Below are positions 39,878 to 48,677 of a stretch of DNA of 64,000 nucleotides, one piece after another; position 1 is the first letter of the stretch; each line of letters opens with the position of its first letter. The translations under genes were made by a program, and so were the position numbers. This DNA is from Streptomyces sp. XY006 (GTDB taxonomy: Bacteria > Actinomycetota > Actinomycetes > Streptomycetales > Streptomycetaceae). The notes under the pieces were generated by a model, which did no database searches, was not told the origin of the DNA, and saw only the letters and a list, made by a program, of their open reading frames with translations. The stretch covers positions 90,963-154,962 of the forward strand of contig NZ_NOKT01000022.1 in the NCBI RefSeq assembly GCF_002237655.1, given 5' to 3'.

Positions 39878-41242
39878 ATGAGCAAGGCCGGAATCACCGT
39901 GGCGACGGCGGACCCGCCCGCGTCCGCCGTCCGCCGCCTCCCCCGGCGCCGGGGCGTCGAACTCGCCCTCATCGTCCTGGCCGTACTGCTGTCCGTGTAC
40001 GGCTACTGCGCCGTGGGCCTGGCCCGGCACGGGACGCTGCCGCCCGGTGCCGCCGGCTACGGCGCCGGGCTCGGCGTGCTCGCGCTGCTGGCCCATCTGG
40101 CCGTGCGCCTGCGGGCCCCCTACGCCGATCCGCTGCTGCTGCCCATCGGTGTGCTGCTCAACGGTCTCGGCCTGGTCCTCATCTACCGGCTCGACCTGGA
40201 GACCCCGGGCGACCGGGCGGCACCGGCACAGCTGGTGTGGTCGACGCTGGGGGTGGCCCTGTTCATCCTGGTCGTGCTGCTGCTGCGCGACCACCGGGTC
40301 CTGCAGCGCTACACCTACGTGTGTGTCGTGGCCGCGCTGGTGCTGCTGACCCTGCCGATCCTGTTCCCGGCGGTGAACGGGGCCCGCATCTGGATCCGGG
40401 TCGCCGGGTTCTCCATCCAGCCGGGCGAGTTCGCGAAGGTGCTGCTGGCGGTGTTCTTCGCCGCGTACCTGGCCGCGAACCGCAGCGCCCTGGCCTTCAC
40501 CGGCCGCCGCGTCTGGCGGCTCCAGCTGCCCACCGGCCGGGTCCTCGGCCCGATCGTGGCCGTCTGGCTGGTGAGCGTGGGCGTGCTGATCCTGGAACAC
40601 GACCTCGGCACCTCGCTGCTCTTCTTCGGCCTGTTCGTGGTCCTCCTCTACGTCGCCACCGGGCGCACCGGCTGGATCGCCGTCGGGCTGCTGCTGGCGG
40701 CGCTGGGCGCGGTCGCGGTGGGACGGCTGGAGCCGCACGTGCACGGCAGGATCGAGACGTGGCTGCACCCCTTCGCCTCCATCGAGGCGGGCGAGGGCGC
40801 GAACCAGCTCGCGCAGTCGCTGTTCGCCTTCGCGGAGGGCGGCCTGCTCGGCACCGGCCTCGGCCTGGGCCACTCCGTGCTCATCGGCTTCGCCGTGAAG
40901 TCGGACTTCATCCTGGCCACGGCGGGCGAGGAACTGGGCCTGGCCGGACTGTCCGCGGTCTTCCTGCTCTACGGCCTGCTGGTGGAACGCGGCTTCCGGG
41001 CGGGCCTGGACCTGCGCGAGCCGTTCGGCCGGCTGCTCGCCGTCGGACTGGCCTCGCTCGTCGCGCTCCAGGTGTTCGTGATCGCGGGCGGGGTGACCGG
41101 GCTGATCCCGCTGACCGGCATGGCGATGCCGTTCCTGGCCCAGGGCGGCTCGTCGGTGGTCACCAACTGGGCGATCGTGGCGCTGCTGCTCCGGGTGAGC
41201 GACTCGGCCCGGCGGCAGTACGACGGGCAGGACCCCCGGTGA
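39878..41242 (+). CDS. FtsW/RodA/SpoVE-family peptidoglycan polymerase (SEDS)
   Basis: Integral membrane glycosyltransferase that polymerises lipid II. 454 residues with about ten membrane segments. SEDS landmarks: GARIWIRVAGFSIQPGEFAK, LEHDLGTSLLFFGLF, the extracellular loop with EAGEGANQLAQSLFAFAEGG, SDFILATAGEELGLAG and TGMAMPFLAQGGSSVVTNW. Its TGA overlaps the GTG of the penicillin-binding protein gene, giving the classic SEDS-bPBP pair. In Streptomyces this pair is distinct from the dcw-cluster FtsW/FtsI and probably serves sporulation or apical growth (inference). Confidence 0.94.
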   Translation: MSKAGITVATADPPASAVRRLPRRRGVELALIVLAVLLSVYGYCAVGLARHGTLPPGAAGYGAGLGVLALLAHLAVRLRAPYADPLLLPIGVLLNGLGLVLIYRLDLETPGDRAAPAQLVWSTLGVALFILVVLLLRDHRVLQRYTYVCVVAALVLLTLPILFPAVNGARIWIRVAGFSIQPGEFAKVLLAVFFAAYLAANRSALAFTGRRVWRLQLPTGRVLGPIVAVWLVSVGVLILEHDLGTSLLFFGLFVVLLYVATGRTGWIAVGLLLAALGAVAVGRLEPHVHGRIETWLHPFASIEAGEGANQLAQSLFAFAEGGLLGTGLGLGHSVLIGFAVKSDFILATAGEELGLAGLSAVFLLYGLLVERGFRAGLDLREPFGRLLAVGLASLVALQVFVIAGGVTGLIPLTGMAMPFLAQGGSSVVTNWAIVALLLRVSDSARRQYDGQDPR

Positions 41243-42717
41243 CCCGGCACATCCGGCACGCCGGTTTCTTCTGCGCCCTGCTGCTGGTGGCCCTGCTGGT
41301 GAACGCCGCCCGCGTCCAGGTCGTCCAGGCCCCGGAGTACGACCGCAACCCGGCCAACCGGCGTCCCGACATCACCCGTTACGAGCGGCCGCGCGGTGAC
41401 ATCCTGGTCGGCGGCCGGCCGGTCACCGGCTCGAAGGACACCCGCGAGCACCTGCGCTTCGAACGCACCTACGCCGACGGCCCGTTGTACGCCCCGGTCA
41501 CCGGCTTCGCCTCCCAGCTGTACGGCACGACGCTGCTGGAGAACGCCGAGGACGGGGTGCTGTCCGGCTCGGACCCGATGCTCGCGCCGTTCCCGCTGTG
41601 GAACGACTTCACGCGGGCGCGCAGCTCCGGCGGCCATGTCGTGACGACCCTCGACCCGGCCGCGCAACGGGCGGCGTTCAAGGGGCTCGCGGGCCTCAAG
41701 GGCGCGGTCGCGGCGGTGGAACCGGCGACCGGCCGGATCCTGGCCCTGGTCTCCGCGCCCTCCTACGACCCCCAGCCGCTGTCCGGCAACGGGACGGCGG
41801 CGGCCCGGGCCTGGGCGCGGCTCACCGCGGACGAGGACCGCCCGATGCTCAACCGGGCGGCGCGGCAGACGTATCCGCCGGGCTCCACCTTCAAGGTCGT
41901 CACCGCGGCCGCCGCCCTGGACGCCGGGGTGGTCACGGACCTCGACGCGCCGACCGACTCCCCCGACCCGTACCCCCTGCCCGGGACGCGGACCCGGCTG
42001 AAGAACGCCGCCCGGGGCTGCGCGGACGCCTCCCTGCGCAAGGCGTTCACCCTCTCCTGCAACACGGTGTTCGCCAAGCTCGGTGTGGAGGTGGGGCTGC
42101 GGGACATGACGGCCACGGCGCACGCCTTCGGCTTCAACAACGCCGACCTGGCGATTCCCTTCCCGGTGGCCCGCTCCACCTTCGACACCACGCTCGACCG
42201 GGCGCAGCTGGCCCTGTCGTCGATCGGGCAGTACAACACCCGTGCCACGCCGCTGCAGATGGCGATGGTGGCGGCGGCCGTGGCCAACGGCGGCCAGGTG
42301 CGCGAGCCCTATCTGGTGGAGCGCACGACCCGGCCGGGCGGGAGCGTTCTCGCGACCGCCGGCTCGCGCGGGGTGCGCCAGGCGATGTATCCCTCGACGG
42401 CGGTGCGGCTGCGTGCTCTGATGCGGGAGGTCGTGGAGGAGGGCACCGGCCGCCGGGCGGCGATCCGCGGGGCGAAGGTCGGGGGCAAGACCGGCACCGC
42501 CCAGCACGGCCTCGGCAACTCGGGGATGCCGTACGCCTGGTTCGTCTCCTGGGCGCAGGGGGCGCGGGACCTGACGCCGAGCGTGGCGGTCGCGGTCGTG
42601 GTGGAGGACGCGGAGGAGGAGCGCCGGGACATCAGCGGCGGCGGCGACGCGGCACCGATCGCGCGGGCGGTGATGGAGGCGGTACTGAAGTCACGCGACC
42701 GCGCACCCGGTTCCTGA
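41239..42717 (+). CDS. Class B penicillin-binding protein (transpeptidase)
   Basis: 492 residues from GTG at 41239. One N-terminal membrane anchor (HAGFFCALLLVALLVNAARV), a dimerisation domain (about 40-140), then the transpeptidase: nucleophile S216TFK in PPGSTFKVVTAAA, S273CN in LSCNTVFAK, K417TGT in GGKTGTAQHG. Cross-links peptidoglycan together with the coupled SEDS polymerase upstream. Sequence fits the PbpA/PbpI group of mycobacteria and Streptomyces. Confidence 0.94.
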   Translation: MTRHIRHAGFFCALLLVALLVNAARVQVVQAPEYDRNPANRRPDITRYERPRGDILVGGRPVTGSKDTREHLRFERTYADGPLYAPVTGFASQLYGTTLLENAEDGVLSGSDPMLAPFPLWNDFTRARSSGGHVVTTLDPAAQRAAFKGLAGLKGAVAAVEPATGRILALVSAPSYDPQPLSGNGTAAARAWARLTADEDRPMLNRAARQTYPPGSTFKVVTAAAALDAGVVTDLDAPTDSPDPYPLPGTRTRLKNAARGCADASLRKAFTLSCNTVFAKLGVEVGLRDMTATAHAFGFNNADLAIPFPVARSTFDTTLDRAQLALSSIGQYNTRATPLQMAMVAAAVANGGQVREPYLVERTTRPGGSVLATAGSRGVRQAMYPSTAVRLRALMREVVEEGTGRRAAIRGAKVGGKTGTAQHGLGNSGMPYAWFVSWAQGARDLTPSVAVAVVVEDAEEERRDISGGGDAAPIARAVMEAVLKSRDRAPGS

Positions 42718-42838
42718 CTTCGCGCCCCGGCTCCTGCCCTGTGCATTCGACTCCTGACCCGCGTGGCCCGGAACGCCGCTCGGGTGCCGCACCCGGTCCG
42801 TGACCCGCGCCTGCAGCTCGTGAACGGCGGCGGCCTGC

Positions 42839-43951
42839 TCAGCCGTCGGTGCCCCGCCCCGCTTCGATGGCGTCCCGCACCTCGGCCACCCGCTCCCGCT
42901 CCTCCGCCGCGAACCGCGCGGCGTCCAGCTTCTCGGCGATCTCCTCGTCCTGGGACATGAGCAGGTCCAGGTCGCTGTCGCCCATCTCCAGCACGCCCAT
43001 GTCGACATAGGCCCGCTGCAGGCGCGGGCCCCACAGGCCGATGTCCTTCACGCAGGGCACGATGCGGCTGAACAGCAGCTTGCGGAAGAGGGCGAGGAAC
43101 TCGGACTGCTCGCTGCAGGCCTCCGCCTCGGCCTTCGGGATGCCGAAGTTCTCCAGCACCTCCACGCCCCGCAGCCGGTCGCGCATGAGGTAGCAGCCCT
43201 CGACGACGAACTCCTCGCGCTCGCGCAACTCGGCGTCCGTGAGCTGCCGGTAGTAGTCCCGCAGGGCCATCCGCCCGAAGGCCACGTGCCGGGCCTCGTC
43301 CTGCATGACGTAGGCGAGGATCTGCTTCGGCAGCGGCTTGTCCGTCGTGTCCCTGATCATGCCGAACGCGGCCAGCGCCAGGCCCTCGATGAGCACCTGC
43401 ATGCCCAGGTACGGCATGTCCCAGCGGGAGTCCCGCAAGGTGTCGCCCAGCAGCGACTGGAGGCTGTCGTTGATCGGGTACAGCAGCCCGATCTTCTCGT
43501 GCAGGAAACGGCCGTAGATCTCGGCGTGCCGGGCCTCGTCCATGGTCTGGGTCGCCGAGTAGAACTTCGCGTCCAGGTCGGGCGCGGACTCCACGATGCG
43601 CGCGGCGCAGATCATCGCGCCCTGCTCGCCGTGCAGGAACTGGCTGAACTGCCAGGAGGCGTAGTGCCGCCGCAGTTCCCCCCTGTCCTTCTCGGTCATC
43701 CTGGCCCAATGGCGGGTGCCGTACAGGGACATCGCCTCGTCCGGGGTGCCCAGCGGGTCGTACGGATCGACCTCCAGCTCCCAGTCGATCCGCCGCTGCC
43801 CGTCCCACTGCTTGTCCTTGCCCTTCTGGTAGAGGGCCAGGAGGCGGTCGCGGCCGTCGTCGTACTCCCAGGTGAAGCGGGCCGCGCCGGTCGCCGGGAC
43901 CTGCCAGGCGGGCTCTTCCGATTCCATGGCGTACTGGTCGAAGCTCGGCAT
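42839..43951 (-). CDS. Ferritin-like diiron protein
   Basis: 370 residues from ATG at 43951 (MPSFDQYAMESEEPAW). A four-helix diiron carboxylate protein: iron ligands in FLHGEQGAMI (Glu), TMDEARHAEIYG (ExxH), MQVLIEGLALAAFG (Glu) and VMQDEARHVAFG (ExxH). Such proteins are oxidases or N-oxygenases rather than ferritins; the substrate is unknown. Shine-Dalgarno is weak; an in-frame GTG at 43966 is an alternative. Divergent from a second diiron protein gene. Confidence 0.85.
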   Translation of the reverse strand: MPSFDQYAMESEEPAWQVPATGAARFTWEYDDGRDRLLALYQKGKDKQWDGQRRIDWELEVDPYDPLGTPDEAMSLYGTRHWARMTEKDRGELRRHYASWQFSQFLHGEQGAMICAARIVESAPDLDAKFYSATQTMDEARHAEIYGRFLHEKIGLLYPINDSLQSLLGDTLRDSRWDMPYLGMQVLIEGLALAAFGMIRDTTDKPLPKQILAYVMQDEARHVAFGRMALRDYYRQLTDAELREREEFVVEGCYLMRDRLRGVEVLENFGIPKAEAEACSEQSEFLALFRKLLFSRIVPCVKDIGLWGPRLQRAYVDMGVLEMGDSDLDLLMSQDEEIAEKLDAARFAAEERERVAEVRDAIEAGRGTDG

Positions 43952-44019
43952 GTCCCGCAGGCTCACACGAAGTAGACGCCGGGTCAACAAGTCCCGCAGG
44001 AGGGATTGACGGCGTTGCT

Positions 44020-44030
44020 GACAGGCTGTC
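44020..44030. promoter_or_regulatory. Palindrome in the divergent diiron-gene promoter
   Basis: GACAG-G-CTGTC, extendable to TGACAGGCTGTCTCA, between a TTGACG (44006-44011) and an A/T-rich CATAAAT. A TetR-type operator would look like this; the TetR gene at 46450 is a candidate regulator. Confidence 0.45.
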
Positions 44031-44073
44031 TCATAAATGGGACGGTGACGTGTGCACAACGAGGTGGGCAGCG

Positions 44074-45012
44074 ATGACGACCCTGACGGAAGCCGACGCG
44101 CTCGACGGCCTGCGCGACGCCCTGGGCCTGCTGAAGGACCGGGAGCAGGTGGCCCAGCGGCTGCTCGACTCCTCCGCCAAGCACTCCTTCGACCCGGACA
44201 AGGAGCTGGACTGGGACGCGCCGTTCGAGGAGGGCAAGTGGTTCTGGCCCCCGGAGCTGGTCTCCCTCTACGACACCCCGCTCTGGAAGCGGATGGGCGA
44301 GGAGCAGCGCATCCTGCTGTCCCAGCACGAGGCGGCCGCCCTCGCCTCCCTCGGCATCTGGTTCGAGATCATCCTCATGCAGCTCCTGGTCCGCCACATC
44401 TACGACAAGGCGGCGACCAGCGCGCACGTCCGCTACGCCCTCACCGAGATCGAGGACGAGTGCCGCCACTCCAAGATGTTCGCCCGGCTGATCTCCCACG
44501 GCGGCACGCCCTGGTACCCGGTCAGCCGGGTCCACCAGCAGCTGGGCCGCCTGTTCAAGACCATCTCCACCACGCCCGGTTCCTTCACGGCGACCCTGCT
44601 GGGTGAGGAGGTCCTCGACTGGATGCAGCGGCTGACGTTCCCGGACGAGCGGGTCCAGACCCTGATCCGCGGCGTCACCCGCATCCACGTCGTCGAGGAG
44701 GCCCGCCACGTCCGCTACGCCCGCGAGGAGCTCCGCCGCCAGATGGTGACGGCCCCCAAGTGGTCCCAGGAGTTCACCCGCATCACCTCGGGCGAGTTCG
44801 CCCGGGTCTTCTCGGTGGCGTTCGTGAACCCGGAGGTCTACACGAACGTCGGCCTCGACAAGCGGGAGGCCCTCGCCCAGGTGAAGGCCAGCGGCCACCG
44901 CCGGGAGGTCATGCAGACCGGCTCCAAGCGGCTCACGGACTTCCTCGACGACATCGGCGTCCTGCGCGGCGTCGGCCGCCGCCTGTGGAAGTCGTCGGGC
45001 CTGCTGGCCTGA
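44074..45012 (+). CDS. AurF-like diiron oxygenase
   Basis: 312 residues from ATG at 44074 (GAGG upstream). Diiron motifs LTEIEDECRHSKMFARL and RIHVVEEARHVRYAREEL match the AurF family (p-aminobenzoate N-oxygenase and relatives), which oxidise amino groups using O2 and two irons. Conserved WFWPPELVSLYDTPLWKRM near the N-terminus is typical of actinobacterial members outside antibiotic clusters. Divergent from the ferritin-like gene; together they may form an oxidative defence or metabolite-oxidising pair. Confidence 0.87.
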   Translation: MTTLTEADALDGLRDALGLLKDREQVAQRLLDSSAKHSFDPDKELDWDAPFEEGKWFWPPELVSLYDTPLWKRMGEEQRILLSQHEAAALASLGIWFEIILMQLLVRHIYDKAATSAHVRYALTEIEDECRHSKMFARLISHGGTPWYPVSRVHQQLGRLFKTISTTPGSFTATLLGEEVLDWMQRLTFPDERVQTLIRGVTRIHVVEEARHVRYAREELRRQMVTAPKWSQEFTRITSGEFARVFSVAFVNPEVYTNVGLDKREALAQVKASGHRREVMQTGSKRLTDFLDDIGVLRGVGRRLWKSSGLLA

Positions 45013-45159
45013 GACCGGAGGACGTCCGGGAGGGCCGGGAGACCATGACCACGGCGGGGCTCGTGCGGTGCGGGCCCCGCTCGCGTCATGTCCATGAAGG
45101 GTGACTACTGTCGTCCGCGCACTCGTCACCCTCCGTGGCCTGAAGGAGATCAGCACCGC

Positions 45160-46170
45160 ATGTCCCCCCACAGCCCCCGCGTCGTACGGCTGACGCGTCT
45201 CACGCCCGCCCTCGCCGGTGTCGCCCTGGCCCTCGCCCTGACCGCGTGCGGCGGCACGGACGACGCCAAGGCGGCGGGCGCCGACGCCGACGCCGCTCCG
45301 CAGGGGGTCGTCACCCGGGCCGCCGCCGAGAAGATCGCCGACCACTACCAGGAGGTCAACAACAAGGCCAACGCGGCACGGGACGCGAAGCTGCTCGCCA
45401 CGGTCGAGGCCGGCCAGGTCCACGCGATGGACAAGGCCACCTACACGCTCTTCGAGACCTGGCCGGAGAAGCAGCAGAAGGCCTACGTCAAGCCCTTCAC
45501 CTACGAGGACCGCTCCTACGTCATCCCCCGGAAGGGCACGGCCACCTGGTTCGCCGTCCAGGCCAGGTCCAGCGAGGACAAGGACGACAGCGTGCTGCTG
45601 GTCTTCGACAAGGTGGGCGGCACCTACAAGATGGTGCTGTCCCTGTGGACCGACGGGGAGCCCCCGAAGCCGGCCGTGGACCGTCACGGACTGGCCGAGG
45701 CCGTCGACCCCGCCGCGAAGGTCGGGCGGTTCGCCCCGGCCGACCTCGGCGCCGCCTACGCCGATCTCCTCGCGACCGGAGGCACCAAGGAGGGCAAGGC
45801 CCTCGCCTCCTCGGCACCGGTGACCGAGGCCAGGAAGACGTTCCAGGAGGCCGACACCAAGGGCACGGCCGACGGCATGGCCACCAAGATGTTCTTCCCC
45901 GAGCCCCCGGCCGACCCGAGCACCTACGCCCTGCGCACCGCCGACGGCGGCGTCCTCGCCCTGTTCCCCGCCGCCCACAAGCAGGAGACCCTCCTGAAGG
46001 AGCGCTACCGCTCCAGCGCGTCGCTCGTGCCTTCCGACGAGCAGTCCGCCCTCGGCGCGATCCGGGGCGACCTGATCACCGACATGTTCCAGGGCCAGGG
46101 CACGGCCGTCCTGACGCCGAAGTCCGCGCGGATCACCGCCGTCGACTTCACCCACGTCGACGCGAAGTAG
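45160..46170 (+). CDS. Lipoprotein of unknown function
   Basis: 336 residues from ATG at 45160 (AAGGAG 11 nt upstream). Lipobox ALTACGG near residue 26. The rest is a globular, charged extracellular domain (AAAEKIADHYQEVNNKANAA, later EQSALGAIRGDLITDMFQGQ) common in Streptomyces lipoproteins of undefined role. No catalytic motif seen. Confidence 0.8.
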   Translation: MSPHSPRVVRLTRLTPALAGVALALALTACGGTDDAKAAGADADAAPQGVVTRAAAEKIADHYQEVNNKANAARDAKLLATVEAGQVHAMDKATYTLFETWPEKQQKAYVKPFTYEDRSYVIPRKGTATWFAVQARSSEDKDDSVLLVFDKVGGTYKMVLSLWTDGEPPKPAVDRHGLAEAVDPAAKVGRFAPADLGAAYADLLATGGTKEGKALASSAPVTEARKTFQEADTKGTADGMATKMFFPEPPADPSTYALRTADGGVLALFPAAHKQETLLKERYRSSASLVPSDEQSALGAIRGDLITDMFQGQGTAVLTPKSARITAVDFTHVDAK

Positions 46171-46449
46171 CCCGCAGCCGCAGGACGGCGCGAGGGGTCG
46201 TGTCGGGGGGTGTCCGCCCGCAGCGGTCGGCGTGTCGACGGACAGTCAGCCGGCACGCGACCCCATCGCGCCGTTCCGAGGACGGAAACCCCCGGCACGG
46301 CACCGCCCCGGAACCCGTCGTCAGGCGAAGACGCGCACCCCCGCCAAGCGGCCACAGGCCACCACGGCCACCCCACCCACCGCCGGAGGCCACCGCACGT
46401 TCCAGCCACCGCTACGCAGCCCCCCGACCCCCCGATTACGCTGCGGAGC

Positions 46450-47106
46450 ATGACACCAGCCGCCGCCCCCACCCCCGCCTACCGGCGACTCAGCGTCGAG
46501 GAACGCCGCAGCCAGTTGCTCACCGCCGCGCTGGGCCTGTTCGCGCACCGTGCGCCGGAGGAGGTCTCCCTCGACGACGTCGCCGAGGCGGCCGGCGTCT
46601 CCCGCCCCCTGGTGTACCGGTACTTCCCCGGCGGCAAGCAGCAGCTCTACGAGGCCGCGCTCCGCTCCGCCGCCGACGAGCTCCGGCACTGCTTCGACGA
46701 ACCCCGCGAGGGCCCCCTCCTGCCCCGCCTGTCCCGCGCCCTCGACCGCTACCTCACCTTCGTCGACGAGCACGACGCCGGCTTCAGCGCCCTCCTCCAG
46801 GGCGGCAGTGTCGTCGAGACCTCGCGGACCACCGCCATCGTCGACGGCGTCCGCCGCGCCGCGGCCGAGCACATCCTCAGCCACCTGGGCGTCACCGACC
46901 CCGGCCCCCGGCTGCGCATGACCATCCGCATGTGGATCACCGCCGTGGAGGCGTCGTCGCTGATCTGGCTCGACGAGGACAAGGAACCCCCGGCGGAGGA
47001 GCTCCGCGACTGGCTCGTCGAGCAGTTCGTCGCCGTGCTGACGGTGACCGCCCGCCGCGACCCGCAGACGGACGCCCTGGTCCTGGCCCTCGCCGAGGAT
47101 GTCTGA
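46450..47106 (+). CDS. TetR-family transcriptional regulator
   Basis: 218 residues from ATG at 46450. TetR helix-turn-helix: RRSQLLTAALGLFAHRAPEE followed by VSLDDVAEAAGVSRPLVYRYF (about 12-52). The C-terminal ligand domain is typical length. It may control the divergent diiron genes at 44 kb, which have a palindromic promoter, or the next gene, whose ATG overlaps its end by 8 bp. Confidence 0.92.
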   Translation: MTPAAAPTPAYRRLSVEERRSQLLTAALGLFAHRAPEEVSLDDVAEAAGVSRPLVYRYFPGGKQQLYEAALRSAADELRHCFDEPREGPLLPRLSRALDRYLTFVDEHDAGFSALLQGGSVVETSRTTAIVDGVRRAAAEHILSHLGVTDPGPRLRMTIRMWITAVEASSLIWLDEDKEPPAEELRDWLVEQFVAVLTVTARRDPQTDALVLALAEDV

Positions 47107-47416
47107 CACTGATCCCGTGAAGAGCGAAGACACCCCCTTCGAGGGCGGCCCCATGGACGGCAGGGTCCTGCCCGTCCTGCTGGGCATCACCGGCCACCCG
47201 CCCAAGACGTACCGCATCCCCGTCCCGGACCCGGACGGCGGAGAGCCCACGGTGCTGGTCTACCGCCGCGTGCCCCGCGGACCGGGCAAGGTGGGCCTGA
47301 CGAACCGCTGGAAGTACGCCTACGACCCGGAGGGCACCCCCACCCGCCGGCTCAACTGGCCGTGGTCGAAGCCAGACGCCACGCCGCCCGGCAAGCGGGA
47401 CGACGCCGACGGGTGA
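47099..47416 (+). CDS. Conserved small protein of unknown function
   Basis: 105 residues beginning MSDTDPVKSEDTPFEGGPMD. Contains KTYRIPVPDPDGGEPTVLVY and NRWKYAYDPEG, a basic, beta-rich pattern seen in Streptomyces proteins next to TetR genes. No known domain. Overlaps the end of tetR, so probably co-expressed. Confidence 0.7.
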   Translation: MSDTDPVKSEDTPFEGGPMDGRVLPVLLGITGHPPKTYRIPVPDPDGGEPTVLVYRRVPRGPGKVGLTNRWKYAYDPEGTPTRRLNWPWSKPDATPPGKRDDADG

Positions 47417-47522
47417 CGTCGTTGCGCCGAACCGCGCACACTCACCGCGCGCACCCCGCGCACGCGCCCGATCCTCACGGTGTCCGGCGGCACAGGGCCG
47501 CCCCCGCACCGGAGGTGACGAC

Positions 47523-48677
47523 ATGTCAGGAATCCTGCTGCGTCTGGTCTGCGTCGCGGCGACGGCAGCCGGAACGGCCCTCGCACCCGTACCCGCCGCG
47601 GCCGCTCCGGAGCCGGACGCGGAACAGCCCTCCGTCGCCCGCCTCCTGACCGACCTTCAGCGCCTGTACCGCCAGGCCGAGCAGGCCACCGAGGCGTACA
47701 ACGCCACCGAGGAGAAGCTGACGCGGCAGCGCGCCGAGACCGACCGGCTGGAGCGCGCCCTCGCCCGGGCCCGGCTCTCCCTGCACGACAGCCGGGGCGC
47801 GGCCGGCCGCCTGGCCCGGCAGCAGTACCAGAGCAGCAGCGGCATCTCCCCGTACGTCCGGCTGCTGCTGGCCCGCGATCCGGAGCACGCGGTGGACCAG
47901 GGCCGGGTGATCGGCCGGATCGCGCGGGAGCGGGCCGGCACGGTCGGCCGGCTGACCGGCAGCGAACGCAAGGCCCGGGACCTCGCCCGCAAGGCCCGCA
48001 TGGCACTCGACCAGCAGCTCGCCCTCGCCGAGCGGCGCAAGAAGGAACGCGACACGGTGCGCGGGCGGCTGCACGAGGTCGAGGAACTGCTCGCCTCCCT
48101 CGACGACGACCAGCTCGACGCCGTCGCCGAGCTGGAGCAGGACGGCGTGGCGAAGGCGCAGAAGCGGTTCCTGGCCTCCGGCGCGCTCGGCGCCGGCGGC
48201 AGCGCCGCTTCCGTCCGCAGGCCGACGGCGGCGGGCGGCCGGGCCGTGCGCTACGCCGTACGGCAGCTCGGCAAGCCGTACGAGTGGGGCGCGGAGGGCC
48301 CGGGGTCGTTCGACTGCTCGGGCCTGACCTCGCAGGCCTGGGCCGCGGCCGGCACGCCCATCCCGCGCACCAGCCAGGAGCAGTGGAAGCGGCTGGAGCG
48401 GATCGAGCTGGACGAGCTGCGCCCGGGCGACCTGGTCGTGTACTTCGAGGAGGCCACGCACGTGGCGCTGTACCTCGGCGACGGCAGGGTCGTCCAGGCT
48501 CCCCGCCCGGGTGCGAAGGTGAAGGTGTCACCGATCGCGGCCAACCCCGTCCTGGGCGCCGTCCGCCCGGACCCGGACGGGAAGCCCCTGCGGCGGTACG
48601 AGCCGCCGGAGCTCCCCGAGGGCGCGACGGACGGGTCGGACGAGGGCTACGAGGGCCACACGGGCGACGAGGACTAG
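47523..48677 (+). CDS. Secreted NlpC/P60 peptidoglycan hydrolase
   Basis: 384 residues. Signal peptide (LLRLVCVAATAAGTALAPVP), long coiled coil (about 45-215), then an NlpC/P60 domain: catalytic Cys in GSFDCSGLTSQAW, His in EEATHVALYLGDGR. Cleaves D-glutamyl-meso-DAP type bonds in stem peptides. The coiled coil resembles RipA-type regulators that hold the enzyme inactive. Acidic C-terminal tail. ATG start preceded by GGAGGTGACGAC. Confidence 0.92.
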   Translation: MSGILLRLVCVAATAAGTALAPVPAAAAPEPDAEQPSVARLLTDLQRLYRQAEQATEAYNATEEKLTRQRAETDRLERALARARLSLHDSRGAAGRLARQQYQSSSGISPYVRLLLARDPEHAVDQGRVIGRIARERAGTVGRLTGSERKARDLARKARMALDQQLALAERRKKERDTVRGRLHEVEELLASLDDDQLDAVAELEQDGVAKAQKRFLASGALGAGGSAASVRRPTAAGGRAVRYAVRQLGKPYEWGAEGPGSFDCSGLTSQAWAAAGTPIPRTSQEQWKRLERIELDELRPGDLVVYFEEATHVALYLGDGRVVQAPRPGAKVKVSPIAANPVLGAVRPDPDGKPLRRYEPPELPEGATDGSDEGYEGHTGDED

